In this document: positions 1 to 10,890 of the stretch, one piece after another | How the letters are laid out: each line of letters begins with the position of its first letter | Position numbering within the stretch: the first letter of the stretch is position 1 | From: Limnomonas spitsbergensis | Taxonomy: Eukaryota > Chlorophyta > Chlorophyceae > Chlamydomonadales | DNA: 64,000 nt | Direction: 5' to 3' | NCBI GenBank assembly: GCA_037349105.1 | Contig: JAYJMM010000004.1 | Coordinates: forward strand, 5,173,001-5,237,000 | Translations under genes and position numbers: made by a program | Notes under the pieces: model-generated | Told to the model about the DNA's origin: nothing | Databases searched by the model: none | What the model saw: the letters and a program-made list of their open reading frames with translations, nothing else

Positions 1-3000
1 TGACCCCCATCACCTGCAACATGACCAGTGTGACCCATGGCTATTGTGACCCCCCATCACCTGCAACATGACCAGTGTGACCCATGGCTATTGTGACCCC
101 CCATCACCTGCAACATGACCAGTGTGACCCATGGCTATTGTGACCCCCATCACCTGCAACATGACCAGTGTGACCCATGGCTATTGTGACCCCCATCACC
201 TGCAACATGACCAGTGTGACCCATGGCTATTGTGACCCCCATCACCTGCAACATGACCAGTGTGACCCATGGCTATTGTGACCCCCATCACCTGCAGCAT
301 GACCAGTGTGACCCATGGCTATTGTGACCCCCCATCACCTGCAACATGACCAGTGTGACCCATGGCTATTGTGACCCCCCATCACCTGCAACATGACCAG
401 TGTGACCCATGGCTATTGTGACCCCCATCACCTGCAACATGACCAGTGTGACCCATGGCTATTGTGACCCCCATCACCTGCAACATGACCAATGTGACCC
501 ATGGCTATTGTGACCCCCATCACCTGCAACATGACCAATGTGACCCATGGCTATTGTGACCCCCATCACCTGCAACATGACCAGTGTGACCCATGGCTAT
601 TGTGACCCCCTTCACCTGCAACATGACCAGTGTGACCCATGGCTATTGTGACCCCCATCACCTGCAACATGACCAGTGTGACCCATGGCTATTGTGACCC
701 CCATCACCTGCAACATGACCAGTGTGACCCATGGCTATTGTGACCCCCCATCACCTGCAACATGACCAGTGTGACCCATGGCTATTGTGACCCCCATCAC
801 CTGCAACATGACCAGTGTGACCCATGGCTATTGTGACCCCCCATCACCTGCAACATGACCAGTGTGACCCATGGCTATTGTGACCCCCCTTCACCTGCAG
901 CATGACCAGTGTGACCCATGGCTATTGTGACCCCCCATCACCTGCAACATGACCAGTGTGACCCATGGCTATTGTGACCCCCATCACCTGCAACATGACC
1001 AATGTGACCCATGGCTATTGTGACCCCCATCACCTGCAACATGACCAATGTGACCCATGGCTATTGTGACCCCCATCACCTGCAACATGACCAGTGTGAC
1101 CCATGGCTATTGTGACCCCCTTCACCTGCAACATGACCAGTGTGACCCATGGCTATTGTGACCCCCATCACCTGCAACATGACCAGTGTGACCCATGGCT
1201 ATTGTGACCCCCTTCACCTGCAACATGACCAGTGTGACCCATGGCTATTGTGACCCCCCATCGCCTGCAACATGACCAGTGTGACCCATGGCTATTGTGA
1301 CCCCCATCACCTGCAACATGACCAGTGTGACCCATGGCTATTGTGACCCCCCATCACCTGCAACATGACCAGTGTGACCCATGGCTATTTGTGACCCCCA
1401 TCACCTGCAACATGACCAGTGTGACCCATGGCTATTGTGACCCCCATCACCTGCAACATGACCAGTGTGACCCATGGCTATTGTGACCCCCCATCACCTG
1501 CAACATGACCAGTGTGACCCATGGCCTGTGACCCCCCATCACCTGCAGCATGACCAGTGTGACCCATGGCTATTGTGACCCCCATCACCTGCAACATGAC
1601 CAGTGTGACCCATGGCTATTGTGACCCCCTTCACCTGCAACATGACCAGTGTGACCCATGGCTATTGTGACCCCCATCACCTGCAGCATGACCAGTGTGA
1701 CCCATGGCTATTGTGACCCCCCATCACCTGCAACATGACCAGTGTGACCCATGGCTATTGTGACCCCCATCGCCTGCAACATGACCAGTGTGACCCATGG
1801 CTATTGTGACCCCCCATCACCTGCAACATGACCAGTGTGACCCATGGCTATTGTGACCCCCATCACCTGCAACATGACCAGTGTGACCCATGGCTATTGT
1901 GACCCCCATCACCTGCAACATGACCAGTGTGACCCATGGCTATTGTGACCCCCATCACCTGCAACATGACCAGTGTGACCCATGGCTATTGTGACCCCCA
2001 TCACCTGCAACATGACCAGTGTGACCCATGGCTATTGTGACCCCCATCACCTGCAACATGACCAGTGTGACCCATGGCTATTGTGACCCCCATCACCTGC
2101 AACATGACCAGTGTGACCCATGGCTATTGTGACCCCCATCACCTGCAACATGACCAGTGTGACCCATGGCTATTGTGACCCCCCATCACCTGCAACGTGA
2201 CCAGTGTGACCCATGGCTATTGTGACCCCCCATCACCTGCAACATGACCAGTGTGACCCATGGCTATTGTGACCCCCCATCACCTGCAACGTGACCAGTG
2301 TGACCCATGGCTATTGTGACCCCCCATCACCTGCAACAAGACCAGTGTGACCCATGGCTATTGTGACCCCCCATCACCTGCAACATGACCAGTGTGACCC
2401 ATGGCTATTGTGACCCCCCATCACCTTCAACATGACCAGTGTGACCCATGGCTATTGTGACCCCCATCACCTGCAACATGACCAGTGTGACCCATGGCTA
2501 TTGTGACCCCCCATCACCTGCAACATGACCAATGTGACCCATGGCTATTGTGACCCCCATCACCTGCAACATGACCAGTGTGACCCATGGCTATTGTGAC
2601 CCCCATCACCTGCAACATGACCAGTGTGACCCATGGCTATTGTGACCCCCATCACCTGCAACATGACCAGTGTGACCCATGGCTATTGTGACCCCCATCA
2701 CCTGCAACATGACCAGTGTGACCCATGGCTATTGTGACCCCCCATCACCTGCAACGTGACCAGTGTGACCCATGGCTATTGTGACCCCCCATCACCTGCA
2801 ACATGACCAGTGTGACCCATGGCTATTGTGACCCCCCATCACCTGCAACATGACCAGTGTGACCCATGGCTATTGTGACCCCCCATCACCTTCAACATGA
2901 CCAGTGTGACCCATGGCTATTGTGACCCCCATCACCTGCAACATGACCAGTGTGACCCATGGCTATTGTGACCCCCCATCACCTGCAACATGACCAGTGT

Positions 3001-3722
3001 GACCCATGGCTATTGTGACCCCCATCACCTGCAACATGACCAGTGTGACCCATGGCTATTGTGACCCCCTTCACCTGCAACATGACCAGTGTGACCCATG
3101 GCTATTGTGACCCCCATCACCTGCAGCATGACCAGTGTGACCCATGGCTATTGTGACCCCCCATCACCTGCAACGTGACCAGTGTGACCCATGGCTATTT
3201 TGACCCCCCATCACCTGCAACATGACCAGTGTGACCCATGGCTATTGTGACCCCCCATCACCTGCAACATGACCAGTGTGACCCATGGCTATTGTGACCC
3301 CCCATCACCTTCAACATGACCAGTGTGACCCATGGCTATTGTGACCCCCATCACCTGCAACATGACCAGTGTGACCCATGGCTATTGTGACCCCCCATCA
3401 CCTGCAACATGACCAATGTGACCCATGGCCTGTGACCCCCATCACCTGCAACATGACCAGTGTGACCCATGGCTATTGTGACCCCCATCACCTGCAACAT
3501 GACCAGTGTGACCCATGGCTATTGTGACCCCCCATCACCTGCAACATGACCAGTGTGACCCATGGCTATTGTGACCCCCCATCACCTTCAACATGACCAG
3601 TGTGACCCATGGCTATTGTGACCCCCATCACCTGCAACATGACCAGTGTGACCCATGGCTATTGTGACCCCCCATCACCTGCAACATGACCAATGTGACC
3701 CATGGCCTGTGACCCCCTATCA
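1..3722. repeat. 46/47-bp minisatellite array
   Basis: About 80 near-identical units of 46-47 bp run from the left edge. A unit reads as TGACCCCCATCACCTGCAAC, then ATGACCAGTGTGACCCATGG, then CTATTG. The length change comes from five or six Cs in one run. Scattered single-base variants (AATGTG for AGTGTG, TTCACC for ATCACC, CAACGTG for CAACATG) recur in blocks, which suggests block duplication within the array. It lies upstream of the first visible ARMC9-like exon, so it is probably in an intron of that gene. The open frames across it are by-products of the repeat. Confidence 0.97.
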
Positions 3723-4331
3723 CCTGCAGCATGACCAGTGTGACCCATGGCCTGTGACCAGGGGAACATGTGACGTGACCAGTGTGACCCATGGCCTGTG
3801 ACCAGGGGAACATGTGACGTGACCAGTGTGACCCATGGCCTGTGACCCCCTATCACCTGCAGCATGACCAGTGTGACCCATGGCCTGTGACCAGGGGAAC
3901 ATGTGACGTGACCAGTGTGACCCATGGCCTGTGACCAGGGGAACATGTGACGTGACCAGTGTGACCCATGGCCTGTGACCAGGGGAACATGTGACGTGAC
4001 CAGTGTGACCCATGGCCTGTGACCAGGGGAACATGTGACGTGACCAGTGTGACCCATGGCCTGTGACCAGGGGAACATGTGACGTGACCAGTGTGACCCA
4101 TGGCCTGTGACCAGGGGAACATGTGACGTGACCAGTGTGACCCATGGCCTGTGACCAGGGGAACATGTGACGTGACCAGTGTGACCCATGGCCTGTGACC
4201 AGGGGAACATGTGACGTGACCAGTGTGACCCATGGCCTGTGACCAGGGGAACATGTGACGTGACCAGTGTGACCCATGGCCTGTGACCAGGGGAACATGT
4301 GACGTGACCAGTGTGACCCGTGACCTGTGAC
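3723..4331. repeat. 44-bp minisatellite array derived from the 46-bp one
   Basis: Here the unit becomes 44 bp: GACCAGTGTGACCCATGGCC followed by TGTGACCAGGGGAACATGTG and ACGT. The first half is shared with the preceding array, but the CCCCCATCACCTGCAACA part is replaced by CAGGGGAACATGTGACG. Two old-type segments (CCCCTATCACCTGCAGC) remain at about 3714-3735 and 3846-3868, so the two unit types interleave at the boundary. About a dozen copies run up to 65 bp before the exon at 4396. Because 44 bp is not a multiple of 3, all three frames are visited in turn; the minus-strand ORFs here are artefacts. Confidence 0.95.
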
Positions 4332-4395
4332 CAGGATGGCTTGTAGGCTGTTGCATGCGCTCAAACCCTGACTCTCTTTCACCATTTTGCAACAG

Positions 4396-7300
4396 GGGCA
4401 TCACGTACAGACTATCCCAGTCCTGATGGCCATGCTCAAGGCTGGGGCTGCGCACCAGCTGCAGCTGTCTGCAGCCGCCGCCTCCCCCGCCTCTCGGCAG
4501 CCGACCCCGCCCCCTCCGCGGCAGCAGCAGCAGCTGCACGCAGGGGGCTCCAACTCCTTCAATCGCTCCAACTCGCTCAGCAAGCAGCGTGCACCCTCGC
4601 TTCCGCTGGATAGGGTATGGGACGAGAATGACAACTTCCATGCAGCTTCCGCAACTGGCCTCAGGCCGACCGCTAGGTCGATGGCCAGCTTCACGCCGAG
4701 GTCGCCCGGTGTGCCTTTGGCTCCGGAGCCGACGGGGGATGCTTCCAGAGCTGCGTTCCGCGACGGGGCGTTGCTCCAGCAGAGCCTGGTTGCGCTACAG
4801 AAGCTGAGCCTGAGGCGGCAGGCCCAGAGTCAGATGATTAAAGAGGGCCTGCTGCACTGGCTCGTGGGCTTCATGCAGGTATGCACAGGGTCAGGGCTTG
4901 AGGGCTATGGTTCAGGGTTGTAGAGGGATTGAGACTGCAGGTGTGACTAGGGTGAACGTCGCTAGGATGAGGGTTTGGGGGTAAAGGGGATGAGAGAGCG
5001 GGGGGTATTTTGATGAGCAACACGAAGAAAACCCCACAGGTATGCCTAATTTGAGGGTGCGGGTAAATGGATGTTAACCCATGTATGTGAACCCATCAGT
5101 GTGAACCCATCAGTGTGAACCCATGTATGTGAACCCATGTATGTGAACCCATCAGTGTGAACCCATCAGTCCGTTTGAACTCTAAGGCCAGGTACACCCG
5201 CAAACCTGAAGATCTCAACATTCTGGAGCCGAAACTATTTTGACCAGCAATTTCCTGGAAGACATTTAAAATAAAAATAAAAAGGTTTTGTAATTATCTG
5301 TATGTGTACGTGGGCACAGGGTCAGGACAGATTTTCTACATCAGAAAATACTAGTGTGAAAGACGGTCTAAAACACGACTAAAATATCTCGGGGAAAACA
5401 GATGATTGTGGTGTCTTGGTGCTCTTAGGGTGCCCTTAGGGTGCCATGGGCCTCTTGGCAAATCAGACAGGCGTATGCTCCTACCTGCCTGCTGGACAAC
5501 CAACAGGGGATGTGACGTGCAGGGGGGGAAACAGGGGGGGGGGCAGTCAGTTGTTGTAACATCCAATTGCAACACCTCAAACTCGCAACATCTCAAACTT
5601 GCAACACCCCAAACTTGCAACATCTCAAACTCTGAGGGAGCTACCTGCGCATGTGCCCCAGGATGATTTACACAGCTGGATTTTACCATGCGCGCTTATG
5701 AGCACTGGTCAAGTGTTCAAACTTATACAATACGTGATGGCACCCTCCCTGGTATTGTTTCGCAACTCTATATCTTTGTTTCATCTCTGAAACCTTTCTC
5801 CCATGCTGCGCAACCCCCTGAGCCTTTCTCCCCCGCCACTCTGACCTTGATGCACAGGACCTCCGCTGAACCCTTCTCCTCTGTCGTACAATCTGCTGAA
5901 CCCTTCTCCCGTAGCACAGAATCCCCTATAAACTTCCTCCCCTGCCGTACAATCTGCAGAACCCTTCTCTCGTAGCACACAATGCCCTGAACCCTTCTCC
6001 CCTGCCGTACAATCCCCTGAACCCTTCTCCCGTAGCACAGAATCCCCTATAAAACTCCTCCCCTGCCGTACAATCTGCAGAACCCTTCTCTCGTAGCACA
6101 CAATGCCCTGAACCCTTCTCCCCTGCCGTACAATCCCCTGAACCCTTCTCCCGTAGCACAGAATCCCCTATAAAACTCCTCCCCTGCCGTACAATCTGCA
6201 GAACCCTTCTCTCGTAGCACACAATGCCCTGAACCCTTCTCCCCTGCCGTACAATCCCCTGAGCCCCTCTCCACAGCGTAAAATCCCCGAAACCCTTCTC
6301 CTCTGCTAGGCAATCCCCTGAACTCTTCTCTCGTAGCACACAATGCCCTGAACCCTTCTCCCCTGCCGTACAATCCCCTGAGCCCCTCTCCACAGTGTAA
6401 AATCCCCGTAACCCTTCTCCTCTGCTAGGCAATCCCCTGAACCCTTCTCCCCCGTCCCCCCCTGGCCTTGATGTTCAGGACTTCAGCTCCCTCTCCGAGT
6501 TCACCATCGAGTACGGATGCGCCTTGCTCATGAACCTGTGTCTCAGGTCTGCAGGCAGGGCGGCCGTAGAGCGTAGCAGGCCCGCTGCGGGCGGGAAGTA
6601 CGCCACAGCCCGGGCTGCCTTGCCCGCGGTGGCAGCGGACAGTGGGGCTGGTGGTGGAGGTGGAGGCGCGGAGGTTGGGCTGTGTTCTCAGCTGCTGAGC
6701 TTGTGTGAATCCCTGGTGGAGAGCAGGAATGAGCAGGTGGGGCTAGGGGGCAATAAGGAGGTGGCTTGATGTACACTAAGGCCTCAACAGGGAGGTGGCT
6801 TGATACCCATAGACACAAAGGCCTCAAGTACGCTGTCATACTGCTCCTATCAATGCTCCTATCGGCTTGCTGCCGGCACTGTTTTAAAATGTGATAATGA
6901 AATTCAAGCCAGGGAAGGGCAGGGTACATAGGGAGGTGATACAATAAGAGCCGGTTGTTTTGGATTCCTCTTTTCTCGGCGGTTGGTTCAGTTCAGAGAT
7001 TTCTCTGGCTCAGTTTGAGAATTGTAGGGGAGAGCAGGGCAGCTTGTCTCTTCCCCCTTCCCCCCCGAACACACACACACACACACCTGAATCCAGATAG
7101 ACGCAACAAAACTGCACCCTGAATTGCCCACCTACAGCGGCGGTCCTTGACAAATGGCCTTCACACTGTTCACTCCTTCGAAACCTCTACACTGATTTCA
7201 ACATTTCCCTCAAAACGCTGCTGCCAAGCGCAGGTGCGCACCTACATTAACGGGATTCTGTACTCCATACTCGCCCGTCCGGCGGTACGTGAGGAGGCTG

Positions 7301-10300
7301 TACAGCGGGGCCTGCCGGGCCTGCTGGAGGCGGTCGCCGCTCATTCTCCGGAGCTTTTTGCTTCCCAGATCCACCACATTTTGGCCCGGGTAGGAAGTCG
7401 GGCGGGAAGTTACACTCAGTGGGTGCACCATATTGGGAGTTACACCGTCTGGGGAGGGTATGCCAGGCCAAATGCAAATAAATAAATGATGCAATGCAAT
7501 GCAAGCATTCTGTTGGGGAGCAGGACTCCATACGAGTCAATAGCACAAGCGGAACGCCACGTGTGCTCTGGGTCTGCATCTTCTTTTCCGAAACATCGCT
7601 CAGTTTCGAATTCGGATTCCCATCCTCTGGCATGCTGGATGGCCGGTTTGTTTAGGTGCATGGCGATGTGCAGCGCAGCCAGCAGTCCCTCCTCACCCGC
7701 GATGATTCGGCATCTTCAGATTCGAAATCTCATTCAAATTCGAATTCCACATGTTTTGCAGGTGCATGGCGTCGTGCAGCACAGCCAGCAGTCCCTCCTT
7801 ACCCGCGCTGAATCGGCATCTTCAGATTCGAAATCTCATTCAAATTCGAATTCCACATGTTTTGCAGGTGCATGGCGTCGTGCAGCACAGCCAGCAGTCC
7901 CTCCTTACCCGCGCTGAATCGGCATCTTCAGATTCGAAATCTCATTCAAATTCGAATTCCACATGTTTTGCAGGTGCATGGCGTCGTGCAGCACAGCCAG
8001 CAGTCCCTCCTTACCCGCGCTGAATCGGCATCTTCAGATTCGAAATCTCATTCAAATTCGAATTCCACATGTTTTGCAGGTGCATGGCGTCGTGCAGCAC
8101 AGCCAGCAGTCCCTCCTTACCCGCGCTGAATCGGCATCTTCAGATTCGAAATCTCATTCAAATTCGAATTCCACATGTTTTGCAGGTGCATGGCGTCGTG
8201 CAGCACAGCCAGCAGTCCCTCCTTACCCGCGCTGAATCGGCATCTTCAGATTCGAAATCTCATTCAAATTCGAATTCCACATGTTTTGCAGGTGCATGGC
8301 GTCGTGCAGTACAGCCAGCAGTCCCTCCTTACCCGCGCTGAATCGGCATCTTCAGATTCGAAATCTCATTCAAATTCGAATTCCACATGTTTTGCAGGTG
8401 CATGGCGTCGTGCAGCACAGCCAGCAGTCCCTCTTACCCGCGCTGAATCGGCATCTTCAGATTCGAAATCTCATTCAAATTCGAATTCCACATGTTTTGC
8501 AGGTGCATGGCGTCGTGCAGCACAGCCAGCAGTCCCTCCTTACCCGCGCTGAATCGGCATCTTCAGATTCGAAATCTCATTCAAATTCGAATTCCACATG
8601 TTTTGCAGGTGCATGGCGTCGTGCAGCACAGCCAGCAGTCCTTCTTACCCGCGCTGAATCGGCATCTTCAGATTCGAAATCTCATTCAAATTCGAATTCC
8701 ACATGTTTTGCAGGTGCATGATGAATTGGTGACGTGCAGCGCAGCCATCAGTCCCTCCTCAGCCACGATGAATCGGCATCTTCAGATTCGAAATCTCATT
8801 CAAATTCGAAACCATGTGTGTTCGCAGGTGCATGGCGACGTGCAGCGCAGCCAGCAGTCCCTGTACCGCGGCGATGAGTCTGATGATGCTGATGGAGAGG
8901 AGGGGGATGCTTATTACGATGATGAGGATGCGTTTGCGGACGTTGAGATGGCACCTGAGAGCCTTGAGCCAACAACTGGTGGGTGGTCTGGCTGTGTTGG
9001 GGGGAATGTGTGAAGTGCATGTTGTGTGGACCTGCATTCTGTGTGGATTTTGGGATGTGTGGAGAGTCACGAGTGCGGCATAAATCACTTCCTACAAATC
9101 AGTGTTTCTAACCTGTATTCCATACTCAGGCACCAGTGCACCAACCATGTTTCAGGATCCCTAGGGGCCCAAAACAACGCTTATGGTGTGAGCTCCTTGT
9201 ATTCACGAGGATGAGCACTCGCTGTGGCTGCGGCAGCAGATCTAGATGATCATTAAGGCCTTTGACCCAGACACCAATCTGCAGGATTCCTGTTATTGCA
9301 GATTGCTGTCGTGCAGCTGCACATGCATGCACAATGTTGTACAGCTCTGATGAACTGCTGTGATGCGCTGCTCTGATGTACAGCTGCACTGTGCTGCTGT
9401 ACCGCAGGCGTGCTCCACGGGGAACCCTTGTTGTGTGCCGGCTACCTGGCAGGCACCAAGGAGGCGCAACACCAGGCGCTGCTGATGCGTTCGTCCATGG
9501 GAGCGGCGGCCGCTGCCAAAGTGTCCTTGGCGGCCTCTATGTCCTCCTCAACAGCCAACCTGGCGGCTAAGTTTGCAGCCAACGCAGACGCCAGCCAGGT
9601 GGGGGCTTTGGGGCAATGGGGTTTGTTCACACTGTATGAACGGGAGCCTCATCCAGGTGGGGGCTTTGGGGCAATGGGGCGTGTTCACACTTAATGAATG
9701 GGAGCCTCAGCCAGGTGGGGGCTTTGGGGCAATGGGGCTTGAACAAGAGGGAGCTATGAGGACGTCCAGACAGCCAAAAACTAAACAAAAACAATGCTTG
9801 ACAAAAAGGTTTGCCGCAATCATCGGACTGACAGACCACAATCTGCACGTCACCTTAAATCCTAATGCCATGGACACTGGACCCAAGTACCCCTCAAAAA
9901 GCTAGACCACCCTGGGCCATGTGAATCCAATAGCCCTGGGCATTTATCCCTGAGCCCCATCCCCGAGCCTCTAGATGAAACAGTTAACCCTCTTGGGGGG
10001 GAGTTAACCCTCTTGGGGGGGAGGGGGCCAACTCTTCAATTTGTTTATTTGTTTATATGCCCCAGGCTGTGGATGACAGCTTTGCGTACACGTCCTTTGC
10101 ATCCACTTCGCATCCTTTATCACCCTCGACGGGCTCCGCGTCCCCCCAGCTGCATGGCGGCCCCCAAACCTCTTTCTCGGCGGGACCCGGCGCTGCCGCC
10201 GCTTCCGTGACCAATGTGGCGGCGGCTGGTTCGAGCGCCCTGCGGGACTCGCTCCCGCTGACAGATTCGGTTGCCTACTCCAGCATCGCCGTCAGCGCCT

Positions 10301-10890
10301 CGATGGGCGGGTCGCACACGACCTCGCAGTGGCCGTCCAACGCCAGAAAGGCAGCGACCGGTGCCAGTGACCATGATGGATCAGGATCCCCTCCTAGCAG
10401 GCCGCTGCAGCAGGGCTCCGTCTCTATCGCCCCGGCTGGGGGCCCAGCGCTGGGATCCGTCCCGCTGTCCCGCCCGACCACACCATCACTGCTGAACTCT
10501 ACAATGGGCGACACCGCTGCAGCGGCGGCGGCGGCGGCGGCATGTGTGGCGGCAGCCTCTCGAGCGTCCTACTCCCCTCACCAGCCGCTGGCACCTCCAG
10601 TCAACGGTAGGCGAGGCACAGCAGCCGCTGCCGCAGAGGCTACACCATCCACCTCGCCGTTCTCCTCTCCCCTTGCGGGGGGCGCGGTAGGAATCCCAGC
10701 TGACGGTTTTGGAAGACCCATGGCAGCTGCGGCGGCTCTAGAGCTCAGCAGGACGGGCTCCGAGACCCAAGCAGTAGCTAGTTCCAGGAAGTTGAGGACC
10801 CGGATGGCCTCTCCGGTGACCTCTTTCTACGGCAGGGAGATGGAAGGCGGCGGAAGGGGTAGCGTCACAGGTCAGCCCTTGGACGCGTAA
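4396..10890 (+). CDS. ARMC9: ARMC9-like armadillo-repeat ciliary protein (5' part outside window)
   Basis: Inferred exons: 4396-4878, 6479-6736, 7234-7389, 8828-8978, 9408-9598 and 10066-10890 (stop TAA), all with GT-AG introns and consistent phases; about 687 residues are visible. The armadillo core shows ALQKLSLRRQAQSQMI and LLHWLVGFMQ (exon 1), FTIEYGCALLMNLCLRSAGR (exon 2) and INGILYSILARPAVREEA (exon 3). It is followed by an acidic stretch (DESDDADGEEGDAYYDDED), the same order as in ARMC9. Known family role: ARMC9 is a basal-body and ciliary-tip protein, a Joubert syndrome gene product acting with TOGARAM1. The N-terminal LisH region would lie left of base 1. Algal insertions rich in Gln, Pro and Ala interrupt the core, and the last exon encodes about 270 low-complexity Ser/Ala/Pro residues. 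A further Pro/Gly-rich open stretch follows the stop to 11133; I cannot tell whether it is coding. Family call firm, exact 3' end less so. Confidence 0.85.
5072..5172. repeat. Short 14-bp tandem repeat in ARMC9-like intron 1
   Basis: About seven copies of a GTGAACCCATCAGT / GTGAACCCATGTAT type unit, with the two variants alternating. It lies in the intron between exons 4396-4878 and 6479-6736. Confidence 0.85.
5572..5640. repeat. 16-bp tandem repeat in ARMC9-like intron 1
   Basis: Four copies of a CAACATCTCAAACTTG-like unit, with CACC and CATC alternating at the junctions. Confidence 0.8.
5835..6450. repeat. Composite tandem repeat upstream of ARMC9-like exon 2, with an acceptor copy
   Basis: Roughly 30-bp subunits of the type CCCTGAACCCTTCTCCC plus CGTAGCACAGAAT or CTGCCGTACAATC are grouped into an about 120-bp higher unit (5930-6240). 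At 5843-5866 the sequence CCTTGATGCACAGGACCTCC is a variant of the true exon 2 acceptor CCTTGATGTTCAGGACTTCA at 6465-6484. The array therefore begins with a copy of the splice junction that ends it. Confidence 0.85.
7640..8822 (+). repeat. 106-bp tandem array built from an exon-intron junction
   Basis: Eleven units of 105-106 bp (spacing from repeated starts at 7751, 7857, 7963, 8069, 8175 and 8281). Each contains TTTTGCAGGTGCATGGCGTC, GTGCAGCACAGCCAGCAGTC and then an A/T-rich tail with ATTCGAAATCTCATTCAAAT. The first part matches the genuine acceptor and first approximately 45 bases of ARMC9-like exon 4 at 8821-8872. The first copy (7656 on) is closest to the real exon. The array fills the intron between 7389 and 8828. 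The unit is not a multiple of 3, so use of one copy as an exon would shift the frame. Confidence 0.93.
9590..9745 (+). repeat. 58-bp triplicated donor site after ARMC9-like exon 5
   Basis: The donor CCAG|GTGGGGGCTTTGGGGC at 9595 recurs at 9653 and 9711, each time preceded by GGGAGCCTCAgCCAG or GGGAGCCTCATCCAG. Three potential donors therefore stand 58 bp apart behind one exon. Confidence 0.85.

Noticed and set aside
1..4396. Left minisatellite as an amplified copy of the ARMC9-like exon acceptor at 4396
   Set aside because: The unit shares only short words (TGCAAC, CATCAC) with the junction. Unlike the arrays at 7640 and 50132, the order does not match.
3628..4641. Several minus-strand ORFs of 60-260 residues
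   Set aside because: They are translations of the 44/46-bp arrays, continuing antisense through a real ARMC9-like exon.
5766..6432. Overlapping minus-strand ORFs rich in EKGSGDC
   Set aside because: Readings of the 120-bp composite repeat in an ARMC9-like intron. No domain.
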